Part shown: positions 30,686 to 39,254 of the stretch, one piece after another
How positions within the stretch are numbered: the stretch's first letter is position 1
How the letters are laid out: every line of letters starts with the position of its first letter
Assembly: GCA_963787285.1 (NCBI GenBank)
Contig: CAWBCM010000005.1
Location: 1-64,000, forward strand
DNA: 64,000 nt
Direction of reading: 5' to 3'
From: JAHEJN01 sp963787285
GTDB taxonomy: Bacteria > Actinomycetota > Acidimicrobiia > Acidimicrobiales > JAHEJN01
Position numbers and translations under genes: made by a program
The notes under the pieces: model-generated
What the model saw: only the letters and a program-made list of their open reading frames with translations
Told to the model about the DNA's origin: nothing
The model's database searches: none

Positions 30686-31600
30686 TCACAGTCGGAACTT
30701 GCCGGCCTGAATCCGCTCGGCCTCCATGAGCTCGACTTCGTAGGCGCCTGAGACCACGATGGCGGGGTCCGGGACGAAGTCGAGCGACGGATCGCGACCC
30801 TCGTAGTCGACGACGCTCAGGATGGTGCGGAACGCGTTGAGCCGCGCCTGGTGTTTGTCCTTCGAGCGGATCACCGTCCAGGGTGTCACGTTGGTGTGTG
30901 TTCGGCGCAGCATCTCGTATTTGCGGTTCGTGAACTCGTCCCAGAGATCTTGCGCTTCGACATCGACTTCACTCAGTTTCCACTGCCGCAAAGGGTCGTG
31001 CCGTCGCCGATCGAAGCGTCGTTGCTGCTCTTCCTTGGTGACCGAGAAGTACATCTTCACCAGGATGGTCCCTTGTCGCACGAGGTCCTTTTCGAATCCG
31101 ACGACACCGCGCAGGAAATCCTCGTGCTCCTTCTCGGTGCAGAAGCCGAAGACCGGCTCGACCATGGCCCGGTTGTACCAGCTTCGGTCGAACAGGACCA
31201 TCTCTCCCGCCCGCGGGAACTGGGTCACGTACTTCTGCAGGAACCACTGGCCCCGTTGCTCATCGGTCGGCCGGCCGAGCGCCACCACTCGGTAGTGTTT
31301 CTCGTTCATGTAGCGCGTGACCCGACGAATCGTGCCGCCCTTTCCTGCGGCGTCTCGTCCCTCGAAGAGCACGATCATCTTCTGTCGCTGCGCCTCGAGG
31401 TGGGCCTGAAGCCTCAGCAATTCGACCTGGTACGGCTCCAGTTCCTTCTCACGCTGATGCTTGGCGCGGAGTCGCTGAGCGTTCTTGCGCTCAGCCTCGA
31501 GTTGAGCGCGCAGCCGCTGGATCTCGTGGTCGTCGCCGGCCCCGGCTCCCGCGAGCGAGTCGGCACCAACTGCCGGGCGCTCAGATGGATCGTCGTTCAT
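30686..31600 (-). CDS. ppk2: Polyphosphate kinase 2
   Basis: 304-residue PPK2 that uses polyphosphate to phosphorylate nucleotides (the direction and the nucleotide cannot be read from sequence). The N-terminal ~60 residues form a charged helix (QRLRAQLEAERKNAQRLRAK). The core follows: MIVLFEGRDAAGKGGTIRRV (Walker A), RVVALGRPTDEQRGQWFLQ, FDRSWYNRAMVEPVFGF (Walker B-like lid), and KYEMLRRTHTNVTPWTVIRS. A complete, normal-length frame. It lies just outside the biosynthetic cluster and is probably unrelated to it. Confidence 0.93.
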   Translation of the reverse strand: MNDDPSERPAVGADSLAGAGAGDDHEIQRLRAQLEAERKNAQRLRAKHQREKELEPYQVELLRLQAHLEAQRQKMIVLFEGRDAAGKGGTIRRVTRYMNEKHYRVVALGRPTDEQRGQWFLQKYVTQFPRAGEMVLFDRSWYNRAMVEPVFGFCTEKEHEDFLRGVVGFEKDLVRQGTILVKMYFSVTKEEQQRRFDRRRHDPLRQWKLSEVDVEAQDLWDEFTNRKYEMLRRTHTNVTPWTVIRSKDKHQARLNAFRTILSVVDYEGRDPSLDFVPDPAIVVSGAYEVELMEAERIQAGKFRL

Positions 31601-31712
31601 GCCTCTTCCGTGCTTCGTGAGTCCTTGTCACCGACCGCGTCCACGATCGCGTCTCGCTCACCATGCGGTCTCTCGCGTTTGCTCAACAGGGCTGAAGGTC
31701 CCGAAGGCGCCC

Positions 31713-31790
31713 TCCCGGGACGTCAACGGCGGGTCTTGAACCCTTTCATCGCTTCGGTGATATGCGGGTTCGAATCCCGTCCCGGGCACC
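31713..31790 (+). other. tRNA-like element 1 (acceptor, variable and T arms, no D-arm)
   Basis: A perfect T-arm (GCGGG-TTCGAAT-CCCGT at 31,764-31,780) is followed by CCCGGGC, which pairs at 6 of 7 positions with TCCCGGG at 31,713-31,719. Between them are a GGGT/ACCC hairpin and an ATCGC-TTCG-GTGAT hairpin like a long variable arm. No D-arm consensus is present and the 78-base length is short for a long-variable-arm tRNA. It shares its core with element 2. It could be a degenerate tRNA, an attachment-site remnant or a tRNA mimic. Confidence 0.5.
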
Positions 31791-32149
31791 CTGAACTGCG
31801 GTTTCGCGGTTCGACTGATCCACTGGTCGATGGCGGCGCCCACAAAACGCGCACAAGAGTCTCCAGCAGGCCCCTTGTGGATGCGATCATTTCGTCGAAA
31901 CCAGCTCCAAGAGCAACCAGTAGTCGCTCCTGCAAGGGCCACGCGACGGGCCGCAACGACCGTGGGGGGGGTCGGAAAAGGCCTCGTGCCTGGTCAGGCA
32001 GCCCGTCTGTATTGGATAGTTGAATCTCGGGCACGTCGACCATGAGGGGTCATCGTCCCGAGAAGCCATCCGGCAGAGCTTCGTCGCAGGGTTCTGGATT
32101 TGGAGTTCGGGGTCCGAGGTCGTGGCGATGACCCAAACTTGGTCGTCCG

Positions 32150-32260
32150 GCCGCGAGGCGGCGCGCGAAACGCGCACGGGATTTGCGAGCACGGCCTCGT
32201 ACTCGGCGGAGGGGCGAACATGGGATGGAAGAGCGAACCCGAATTCTCGGCCGGTGTTCG
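32150..32260 (+). repeat. Dispersed repeat, copy 1
   Basis: About 100 bases matching 35,447-35,560 in the same orientation. The best-conserved stretch is GGGATTTGCGAGCACGGCC followed by a GGCGGA..GGGCGAA.ATGGG segment. It lies just beyond the 3' end of the RCC1 gene. No terminal inverted repeats or coding capacity are evident. Confidence 0.65.
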
Positions 32261-32283
32261 GAACCCTGGCGTGCGGCTCAGGG

Positions 32284-34392
32284 TCAGGCTGGGGGGCGAC
32301 GTACAGCGAAGGTGTCGACGTCGTCACCGTCGAAGTCGCCCACGAGCAACTGATCGGTGGCCCTCCCGTAGGCGATCACCGTCGTGGCCGGGCCGGGCTG
32401 GAAGTCGTTGCGGATGAAGATCAGGTTCCCCCGCCGCACGGCGAAGGTGTCGATGCCGTCCTGGTCCCAATCGCCGACCAACACCTCGTCACCGGCCTTG
32501 CCGTAGCCGAACACGACGTCGGCGATGCCGGTGGTGGTCGAGTTGCGGACGAAGAAGACGTTGCCCCGGCGCACAGCGAAGGTGTCCTGGCCGTTGCCGT
32601 TCCAGTCGCCGACATAGACGTCGTCGCCGGCTCGCCCATATCCCAACACGACATCGGCGGGGCCCGAGGCGATGGTGTTCTTCACGAAGTAGATGTTGCC
32701 GCGCCGCACGGCGAGGGTGTCGGTGCCGTTGCCGTTCCAGTCACCGACCAGCGTGAGATCGCCGGCCTTGCCGTAGCCGACGACGGTTCGAGCAGTCCCG
32801 TACTGGTCGGCCAGCGTGTAGATGTTGCCGGTGCGGGTCCCGAACCCGTCGGCTGCGTCTCCGTCCCAGTCGCCGACGATGACCTGTTGGTTGGGCAGGC
32901 CGAGCAGGAAGACGTAGTCGGCCGGACCTGACACGATCCGGTTGGAGACATGGATCCGCGACAACGAAGCCAACGACACCAATGACACCTGTCCCCCGAC
33001 TGCGACGGGGCCGACTGACCCCGGCGTCTCGTTGTCACCGATGTCGCCCGTGTTCGGCAGGCCGAGCTCGCCGTACGAGTTGCTGCCCCAACAGCGCACC
33101 GAGGCGTCGTCCAACGCCGCACACGTGTGAAAGCCGCCGGCGCTGATCGCGGTGGCGGAGCGACCCGACCCCAGATAGACGGGACCGATCGACGAGGGGA
33201 CCTCGTTGTCGCCGATGTCGACCGGGATGCCGTAGCCAAGGCGGCCGCGCCAGCTCTCGCCCCAGCACCGGACCGAGGCGTCGTCCAACAACGCGCACGT
33301 GTGATCGTCGCCGGCGGTGATGGCGACTGCGGTGCGGCCGGCACCCAGGTCGACGGGACCGACCGAGCCCGGTGTCTCGTCGTCACCGATGTTCTCGACG
33401 TTGCCGTAACCCAGCTTGCCCCCTCTTGCGTTGCCCCAGCAGCGCACCGATCCGTCGTCCAACACGGCGCAGGAGTGGCCACCACCGACGGCGATCGCGA
33501 CGGCGGTGCGGCCCGCACCCAGATCGACCGGACCGACCGACCCCGGCGTCTCGTCGTCACCGATCGTGTCGGTGTTGCCGTACCCCAGCTTGCCGGCCGC
33601 ACCCTCTCCCCAGCAGCGCACCGTGCCGTCATCCAACAACGCGCACGTGTGAATGTAACCCCCGTCGATGGCGACCGCGGTGCGGCCCGCACCCAGATCG
33701 ACCGGACCGACCGACCCCGGCGTCTCGTCGTCACCGATGTCCTCGAAGTTGCCGTACCCGAGCGTCCCCCACGGGCTGGCAGCGTCACCGGCGAATCCCC
33801 AGCACCGCACCGTTCCGTCATCCAACAACGCGCACGAAGTGCCCTGACCGGTCGTGATCGCGACCGCGGTGCGGCCCGCACCCAGATCGACCGGACCGGC
33901 CGAGCCCGGCGTCTCGCCGTCACCGATCGTGTAGGTGTTCCCGTAGCCGAGCTGGCCGCTCTCGCTTGTGCCCCAGCAGCGCACCGTGCCGTCGTCCAAC
34001 AACGCGCACGTGTGGTTGTAGCCCGTGCTGACGGCAGTAGCAGTCCGACCTGCGCCCAGATCGACCGGACCAACCGACGCCGGCGTCTCGTCGTCGCCGA
34101 TGTCCTCGAAGTTCCCGTACCCCAGCTGTCCCCAGTCGTTGTTGCCCCAGCACCGCACCGCGCCCGTGTCCAGAACCGCACACGAGAAGAACGCGCCGGC
34201 ATCGATCCGGGCGGCATGCTGTGCGTCGACTCCCGAAGAGGCCGCGCTCAGGTCGACGGGAAGGCTCGAGTCGGCATCCTCGACCGGCACCGACGTGTCG
34301 GTATCGTCCTGGGCGGCGACCGGCCCCAGACCCAGGAGCGATACGACGACCATCCCCACCACGAATTTCATTCGATGAGGACGGATCATCAC
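32284..34392 (-). CDS. Secreted RCC1-repeat plus FG-GAP/VCBS-repeat protein
   Basis: 702-residue exported protein with a signal peptide (MKFVVGMVVVSLLGLGPVAA, so the start may be the ATG at 34,371). Seven RCC1-type repeats of ~55 residues follow, each with a version of HTCALLDDGTVRCWG and LGYGN..DIGDDETPGSVG, enough for one seven-bladed beta-propeller. The C-terminal third has five ~48-residue FG-GAP-like repeats (VGDWNGNGQDTFAVRRGN). These repeats hold Asp-rich loops that typically bind calcium. Such proteins are frequent in marine Acidimicrobiia; the ligand is unknown. The nucleotide repeats (about 165 bases) are well preserved, suggesting recent duplication or homogenisation. Confidence 0.88.
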   Translation of the reverse strand: MMIRPHRMKFVVGMVVVSLLGLGPVAAQDDTDTSVPVEDADSSLPVDLSAASSGVDAQHAARIDAGAFFSCAVLDTGAVRCWGNNDWGQLGYGNFEDIGDDETPASVGPVDLGAGRTATAVSTGYNHTCALLDDGTVRCWGTSESGQLGYGNTYTIGDGETPGSAGPVDLGAGRTAVAITTGQGTSCALLDDGTVRCWGFAGDAASPWGTLGYGNFEDIGDDETPGSVGPVDLGAGRTAVAIDGGYIHTCALLDDGTVRCWGEGAAGKLGYGNTDTIGDDETPGSVGPVDLGAGRTAVAIAVGGGHSCAVLDDGSVRCWGNARGGKLGYGNVENIGDDETPGSVGPVDLGAGRTAVAITAGDDHTCALLDDASVRCWGESWRGRLGYGIPVDIGDNEVPSSIGPVYLGSGRSATAISAGGFHTCAALDDASVRCWGSNSYGELGLPNTGDIGDNETPGSVGPVAVGGQVSLVSLASLSRIHVSNRIVSGPADYVFLLGLPNQQVIVGDWDGDAADGFGTRTGNIYTLADQYGTARTVVGYGKAGDLTLVGDWNGNGTDTLAVRRGNIYFVKNTIASGPADVVLGYGRAGDDVYVGDWNGNGQDTFAVRRGNVFFVRNSTTTGIADVVFGYGKAGDEVLVGDWDQDGIDTFAVRRGNLIFIRNDFQPGPATTVIAYGRATDQLLVGDFDGDDVDTFAVRRPPA

Positions 34393-34643
34393 GAACCTCC
34401 CCGAGACGCGGCCCCGGAACCGAGTGTCGGCCGAGCCTCGTACGGGCGACAGAGGCCAAGGTCACCAGACAGGTGGTGAAGCGGACGAGGAAGTCCCGCA
34501 TGGAGCGGGGCCAGTTCCCGGTGAAGGACCAATTGCCCTAGCTCGACCCCGGCTGTGAGACCAACCTGGGGTCAGGCCACGATGGGAGGGATTTTGTTCA
34601 TCGCAGACGAAGCCGGCGCAGAGAATTCTGACTGCGCGTTGTT

Positions 34644-35411
34644 GTGAATCGACTCGGGGTCGGGGTCGGGGTCGGGGTCGTTCTGATTGCGGCGATGGCC
34701 GCAGGAATCGGGTTGGTTGGAGCGTGGCTGGTTGGTCTGAATCTGCTGGTCGCCGCGGTGCTGGTCGGCGTGACGCTGCTGCTTGCCGTCGTGGCGGCGC
34801 TCCTGCGGGGTCGCAAGACGGGGTCGGCGCTCTCGCCGCTCACGTTTCTGTTCAACGCGTTGGGGGCGGCGTTCGTGGTGCTCGTCGCGATCCAGCCGGT
34901 CCCGGTCGGCCGGAGCCATGCCAACCCCCCGGTGACGGGCGAGCCGCAATGGGCTGACCCCGGGGCGAGGGAGCTCATGGTGCGTGCGTGCTATGGCTGT
35001 CATAGCAATGAAGTCGAGTGGCCGTGGTACTCGAACGTGGCGCCTCTGTCGTGGGCGGTCAGTGATCACGTCGCCGAGGGTCGGGAAGCCGTGAACTACT
35101 CCGAGTTCGACCGACCCCAGGAAGAAGCTAGCGAAACGATCGAGGTGATCCTCGAGGGTTCGATGCCCCCCGCCTACTACACCAGATTCGGCCTCCACGC
35201 CGAGGCGAACTTGTCACAAGCCGAGATCGATCAACTTGTCGTCTGGCTCCGCCAGACCCCTGGCCTCGACGAAGCAGACGAGGACGAGCAGGACGAGCAG
35301 GACGAGCAGGACGAGCAGGACGAGGTGGCGCAGGAGGGGGATGTGCTTGGACGCTTGCCAGGCGCGCATGCGGAGGTGACAGGGCCGGAGCAGCGTCGAA
35401 GGCCGGCCTGA
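34644..35411 (+). CDS. Membrane haem-binding cytochrome-like protein (Haem_bd family)
   Basis: 255 residues from a GTG at 34,644. Two or three hydrophobic helices lead, the first encoded by a GGGGTC repeat giving GVGVGVGV. A Haem_bd domain follows: WADPGARELMVRACYGCHSNEVEWPWYSN with a CxxCH haem site, then VAPLSWAVSDHVAEGREAVN and a distal methionine in ILEGSMPPAYYT. The tail is an acidic DEQDEQDEQDEQ repeat (codons GACGAGCAG, 35,280-35,325) plus an Arg-rich end that is not part of the family. It is probably an extracytoplasmic electron carrier or haem sensor. The tail looks like a recent expansion. Confidence 0.82.
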   Translation: MNRLGVGVGVGVVLIAAMAAGIGLVGAWLVGLNLLVAAVLVGVTLLLAVVAALLRGRKTGSALSPLTFLFNALGAAFVVLVAIQPVPVGRSHANPPVTGEPQWADPGARELMVRACYGCHSNEVEWPWYSNVAPLSWAVSDHVAEGREAVNYSEFDRPQEEASETIEVILEGSMPPAYYTRFGLHAEANLSQAEIDQLVVWLRQTPGLDEADEDEQDEQDEQDEQDEVAQEGDVLGRLPGAHAEVTGPEQRRRPA

Positions 35412-35446
35412 ATCCTGCACAGATCGCTGTGTCTCGGCGCGTTGGT

Positions 35447-35560
35447 GAGCGGCGGCGCGCACGAAACGCACATGGGATTTGCGAGCACGGCCCCGCACTA
35501 GGCGGACGGGCGAATATGGGCCGGATGCGCGACCCGGATTCTTGGCGGGTGGATGGACGC
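35447..35560 (+). repeat. Dispersed repeat, copy 2
   Basis: Same element as 32,150-32,260, in the same orientation. It is very similar over about 100 bases by eye, with differences mostly single-base. Here it ends about 10 bases before tRNA-like element 2, suggesting the two travel or act together. Confidence 0.65.
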
Positions 35561-35568
35561 GGGCGTCT

Positions 35569-35647
35569 TGCCGGGACGTTAGGGGCGAGTCTTCAAACCC
35601 CTCGGATTCCTCGGAATCATGTGGGTTCGAATCCCACCCCGGCACGC
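35569..35647 (+). other. tRNA-like element 2 (acceptor, hairpins, T-arm; no D-arm)
   Basis: TGCCGGG (35,569-35,575) pairs perfectly with CCCGGCA (35,638-35,644), which directly follows a T-arm GTGGG-TTCGAAT-CCCAC. Internal hairpins are AGGGG/CCCCT around CGAGTCTTCAAA, and GATTCC-TC-GGAATC. The loop contains CTTCAAA, the sequence of the selenocysteine-tRNA anticodon loop, but stem and length do not fit tRNA-Sec well. The core GGGACGTnAnnGGCGnGTCTTnAA is shared with element 1. Confidence 0.5.
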
Positions 35648-35765
35648 CGATCGAAGCGCTCTGGCTCGCCGTCGCTGGCTCGATGGTCGACCTGAGGCGC
35701 TCGGCAATGGTGCAAACGGGAAGCCTCGGCCACCCGATATTTCCGTCAGGCTCCGGATGGCAGAG

Positions 35766-36074
35766 TCATTCACGATATTCGACATACGTCGTCTTCGACA
35801 GCACATAGCCGGCATAGACGAGCAGACCAATGCCGGCAAGGAACGCCAGCACACCCCACGGGAAGCCAAGGAGGAATCCCACCACTGACAGAGCCACGGT
35901 AAACAGGGCAAGACTCGCCAAGACCATACTTCGCCTTCTCGTGGCTGCATCCGATGTGTACTTCGCCTGGCAATCGGGACAGACGCGATAGAATTTGAGA
36001 CTCGGCAGGGGCAGCGAGCTCCCGCTCCGCATTTCGCTTTCGCAAACCGGACAGTTCATATTGCTCGGCATCAC
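35766..36074 (-). CDS. Small zinc-ribbon membrane protein
   Basis: 102 residues. It starts with MMPSNMNCPVCESEM, followed by YRVCPDCQAKYTSD; the two CxxC pairs form a zinc ribbon. Two adjacent transmembrane helices follow (MVLASLALFTVALSVVGFLLG and a helix ending GLLVYAGYVL) before a short cytoplasmic tail. No function is known for this architecture. The frame is intact and the zinc motif argues that the gene is real. Confidence 0.65.
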   Translation of the reverse strand: MMPSNMNCPVCESEMRSGSSLPLPSLKFYRVCPDCQAKYTSDAATRRRSMVLASLALFTVALSVVGFLLGFPWGVLAFLAGIGLLVYAGYVLSKTTYVEYRE

Positions 36075-36254
36075 TTCATGGCCATGCGCCAGGAACCTGA
36101 ATCGGTCATGTGGAATGAGTCCCTGAGGTGATCCGGACGTCTGGGGCGGCGCGCAGATCTCAATCCTGGAAGAGTACCGCCCCCCGCTGTGCCGGCCGAA
36201 CCCATCTTATTCGTCGGTGTGTCACGTCGAGGCGCCAGCGGCAACGAGGTCAAC

Positions 36255-37577
36255 TCATGGAAAAGGAACGAACGCGATGTGGCCGGTCGCTCCGCAATCA
36301 CCAAACGGTGTACAGCTGATGGTGCCAGTGAGCCCGTTGAGACCAGTCGTTGATTCCACTGCGTCTCTGAGCGCCTGGCGTCCTATGTGGAGTGTCCCGT
36401 TCCCATCGATTACGCCGACTGTCTCGATGCCACCCAACAGCAGGTTGGTCGCGTCTGCGGCCATCGCGTGGAACGGTGCCGTCGGGAAGCCGAACGCATT
36501 GATGTAGTCGGTGATGAAATCAATGTATTCGGGCGAGCTCTGATAGGAGGGGTCGAGCGTCGTGAACAGCATTCCCTGCGCGTTCGAGCCCGTGGCGAAG
36601 AAGAAGCTGTCGTTCAAGAGCGCATCGGTTGACGCCAGCCGGGTCGCATCGAGGGCTGGATTCGACCGTATCTCATTCACGAGAGCAGACCCGTTCGGTT
36701 CGAATGTGATGATCACGATCACGTCGGGGATGCCATCACCGATGGCAGCCGCGACTGACGCAGCAACATTGCTTCCGTCGAATTCCACGGTGGCGGTTGC
36801 GAGGATCGTGCCTCCGAGCAAGGCGAATTGGTCCGTGAAGGCGTCTCCGAGCATGTTGGAGTAGGGGTCAGCGTCAACGATCACGGCTGAAGTCGTTGCA
36901 CCGTCGGCCCAAAGCTGGTCAGCAAGCGTCACTCCCTGCAATGCATCGTTCTCCACCGTTCTGAAATAGCCGGGACTGTGGGTCGCCGGATCGGTCAGAA
37001 CGGGAGACGTGTTGGACGGCGAGATCATCGTGAACCCAGAAGCCGAGAGGATTGGTGCCGCCGCGGCAGCTGCCCCCGAACAGCTCGTCCCGAGTACTCC
37101 GGCGACGCTCGGATCAGCAACGATCGCGTTCGCCACCATCTCTCCTCCCTCGAAACTGCACATGGAGTCGAAGTTGCTCAATTCGACGTCGTGCCCCCGC
37201 ACCGCGCCGAGTCGATCGAGCGCTATCTCCACGCCGTGCAGTGAATCGAGCCCGAGGAACTGAACGTCTCCGCTGGTCGCAAACGACGTTGCGACCCGGA
37301 TCGGATCGGTCTCGTCGTAGGTGACGCATCCCAGCGCATCGCGACACGTGAACTTGCCCGTCTGCACGAACTTCACACAATCGCCCTGGTTTCGGAACCC
37401 GGCGTAGGTGAAGGTCTTCCATCCTCCGTTCTTGCACTCTGCCTTTGTTGTTGGTTGTGGCGAATCCTCCACTGATGCGCCGGCCGGTGAGACGCCGGAC
37501 ATGGCTGCAATCAGGAAGGTGGCCACCAGAAGGGCCACGAGTCGACGTGCTGTGCTGTGCTTTGTCATGGATCTCAT
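36255..37577 (-). CDS. LivK-type periplasmic substrate-binding protein of an ABC transporter
   Basis: 440-residue exported solute-binding protein of the Peripla_BP_6 family, which binds branched-chain amino acids, amides or related ligands. The signal peptide (RRLVALLVATFLIAAMSGVSPAGA) is followed by a short cysteine-containing region (CKNGGWKTFTYAGFRNQG, then CVKF), a segment often seen in actinobacterial secreted proteins. The two-lobed fold then follows, with VAGVLGTSCSGAAAAAAPIL and SGFTMISPSNTSPVLTD. No permease or ATPase genes are adjacent, so it is an orphan here. Ligand unknown. Confidence 0.85.
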   Translation of the reverse strand: MRSMTKHSTARRLVALLVATFLIAAMSGVSPAGASVEDSPQPTTKAECKNGGWKTFTYAGFRNQGDCVKFVQTGKFTCRDALGCVTYDETDPIRVATSFATSGDVQFLGLDSLHGVEIALDRLGAVRGHDVELSNFDSMCSFEGGEMVANAIVADPSVAGVLGTSCSGAAAAAAPILSASGFTMISPSNTSPVLTDPATHSPGYFRTVENDALQGVTLADQLWADGATTSAVIVDADPYSNMLGDAFTDQFALLGGTILATATVEFDGSNVAASVAAAIGDGIPDVIVIITFEPNGSALVNEIRSNPALDATRLASTDALLNDSFFFATGSNAQGMLFTTLDPSYQSSPEYIDFITDYINAFGFPTAPFHAMAADATNLLLGGIETVGVIDGNGTLHIGRQALRDAVESTTGLNGLTGTISCTPFGDCGATGHIAFVPFP

Positions 37578-38061
37578 AGATCTCTCCTTGTTGTGAAACG
37601 CACGGCAACAGGCGTGGTGCTCACTGAAACGAGAAAGGCGTCCGAGGGCGCCGCGATCCCCGGCTCATGTCTGACCCTGTATCCCCCGGGAGTGGTGCTC
37701 GAGCGCCGGTCCTGCGCCGCTGTTGGCGGTGGCCCGATGGATCGGAGGGCGGCGGCCGGGCCTTGATTCCTGCCCGGTCACATTGGTTCGATCGCCCCAG
37801 AACTGAACATTGCGACTCAGGTTCGTGTGCCCAGTGCTGGGTTGGACATCCCGGCACGTGCCGCCATTCGACCGATCTCTTCGGCCATCTCGGCGCAAAA
37901 GACGTTCTGGTGGCGTTGGTGCTGATGACGTGACGTTGGGCCCTGGGTGCGGGTGGGTCGTAGGCGCGACCGTGAGGCTGTAAGCGATGACGCGAGTTCG
38001 TGTTCCGTCGTGGTTGTCGTGGGCGGCTGGTGATCATGGCGGCGCGAGGAGGTGAAGTCGT
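37578..38061. other. Intergenic stretch without a recognised gene
   Basis: 484 bases between the divergent binding-protein and esterase genes. A 12-bp palindrome CGGCACGTGCCG lies near 37,853, and a strong ribosome-binding site (GAGGAGGTGA) precedes 38,062. Short frames on both strands show no family resemblance. The region probably holds two promoters. Confidence 0.6.
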
Positions 38062-39084
38062 ATGCGACGCATCACCGCACCGATCGCAGCCCTGTTCTCT
38101 GTGTTCGCATTCGCAGCGTGCGGGTCCGGCGGCGACGAGGGAACCGTCGCGCTCGAGCCCGACGCAACGGTCGAGGTGGTTGAGGAAGTCAGCTCTGCCG
38201 ACGTCGTGGGTGAACCGGCGCTGCCACTCGAGACCGAGCTGCTGGCGGATCTCGTGTACCACCCGACCGAAGAGCCCTTCACCAAGGATTCGGGTCGGGT
38301 CGACGTGATCGCGCCGACCGAGGGCGGCCCGTACCCGACCGTGGTCGCGTTCCATGGTGATCCGCTCGCTGCGTCGAAGGGATGGCATCGCTCGGATGCC
38401 GCGATGATCGCCGAGCAGGGCCGGGTGGTCTTCCTGCCCGCCTGGGGCGACCATGCCGGAGCGACCCGAGACCTGGTCGGGCGAGAGCTCGCGTGTGCAG
38501 TGTCCTTCGCCCACCAGCACACCGAGGAGTACGGCGGTGACCCCGACGACATCACCCTCTACGGGCTGTCGGCGGGCGGCAACGCCGTGCTGATCGCCGG
38601 CTTTGGGGGAGTTGAGCCGCTCGACACCTGCACGGCCTCGGGGCCGGCGGTGCAACCGCAGGCACTGGTGCCGATCGACGCAGACTGGCTGATGGGCGGC
38701 TCGGGGGACGCCGAGTTCTCCGAGGATCCCGAAGCGTTCTACTCGATCACCCCGTACCGGCATCTCGACGGGTCCCAGGACGTGTCCATCCACGTGATGA
38801 TCACGAACGACCCGGCCTACGAGCGGGCCGTCGGACCCGACCCGACCACGTCGTGGCTGTCGTATCGCCACCCCGACATCGATCTCGTCGCCGAGCTCGA
38901 CGCCATGGGATATCTCGACGACGGCGTGCTCTCACTCGGCGAGTCCGGCGAGTGGGCCCACCAGGTGCTTCTCGATGCCGGCTACGACGCAACGCTCACC
39001 GTGATACCCAACGCGACCCATACGTCCTGGGGCACCGAGGGGACCCAGCTCGTGGTCGACACCGTGCTGAGTGCCGCGCCATGA
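38062..39084 (+). CDS. Lipoprotein alpha/beta-hydrolase (esterase/lipase-like)
   Basis: 340 residues, exported as a lipoprotein (IAALFSVFAFAACGSGGDEG, lipobox cysteine at residue 20). An alpha/beta-hydrolase fold follows: PYPTVVAFHGDP as the oxyanion strand, ITLYGLSAGGNAVLIAGFGG as the nucleophile elbow with Ser, and NATHTSW near the end with the likely catalytic His. The acidic residue is not obvious. It resembles small esterases or carboxylesterase-like proteins. Substrate unknown. It is preceded by an excellent ribosome-binding site. Confidence 0.8.
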   Translation: MRRITAPIAALFSVFAFAACGSGGDEGTVALEPDATVEVVEEVSSADVVGEPALPLETELLADLVYHPTEEPFTKDSGRVDVIAPTEGGPYPTVVAFHGDPLAASKGWHRSDAAMIAEQGRVVFLPAWGDHAGATRDLVGRELACAVSFAHQHTEEYGGDPDDITLYGLSAGGNAVLIAGFGGVEPLDTCTASGPAVQPQALVPIDADWLMGGSGDAEFSEDPEAFYSITPYRHLDGSQDVSIHVMITNDPAYERAVGPDPTTSWLSYRHPDIDLVAELDAMGYLDDGVLSLGESGEWAHQVLLDAGYDATLTVIPNATHTSWGTEGTQLVVDTVLSAAP

Positions 39085-39254
39085 CCCATGTCCGGCGGGA
39101 CGACCGCGGCCACCCTTCGTGAGGCCCCGCGGCGGGACGGTCGGTCCACAAGATCAGGGCCACTTGGCGCCACCGTGGCGCAACCGAGTAGGCGCCGCCG
39201 CTCACGGATCCGACGCCGCTTGAGCCCGATCGCACGTAACCGTATGACCCGTGG

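Larger units (their letters stand above)
31601..32283. other. Gene-poor stretch with tRNA-like element and dispersed repeat
   Basis: No convincing gene lies here. It holds the upstream region of ppk2, the tRNA-like element at 31,713-31,790, a partial repeat near 31,835-31,865 and the full dispersed repeat at 32,150-32,260. Reading frames through it on the minus strand contain phrases such as GRDSNPHITEAMKGF that arise from translating the complement of a tRNA T-arm and are not proteins. Confidence 0.7.
35412..35765. other. Intergenic stretch with dispersed repeat and tRNA-like element 2
   Basis: No gene is seen. It contains repeat copy 2 (35,447-35,560) directly followed by the tRNA-like element at 35,569-35,647, then unassigned sequence up to the small membrane protein. 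Frames on either strand here are artefacts of the T-arm complement. Confidence 0.7.

Noticed and set aside
31658..32043. Minus-strand reading frames with GRDSNPHITEAMKGF and related phrases near 31.7 and 35.6 kb
   Set aside because: They translate the complement of a tRNA T-arm (GGTTCGAATCCC), a well-known source of false proteins; no start, ribosome site or family support.
35569..35647. Selenocysteine tRNA
   Set aside because: The CTTCAAA loop is suggestive, but no proper 5-bp anticodon stem around it, no D-arm and too short; kept only as a tRNA-like element.
37667..37933. Short plus-strand frame in the 37.6-38.0 kb gap
   Set aside because: No ribosome site, no family resemblance and Arg/Gly-rich random composition.
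37621..38871. A 416-residue minus-strand frame opposite the lipoprotein esterase
   Set aside because: Antisense to a gene with lipobox and GxSxG motif; no recognisable domain.
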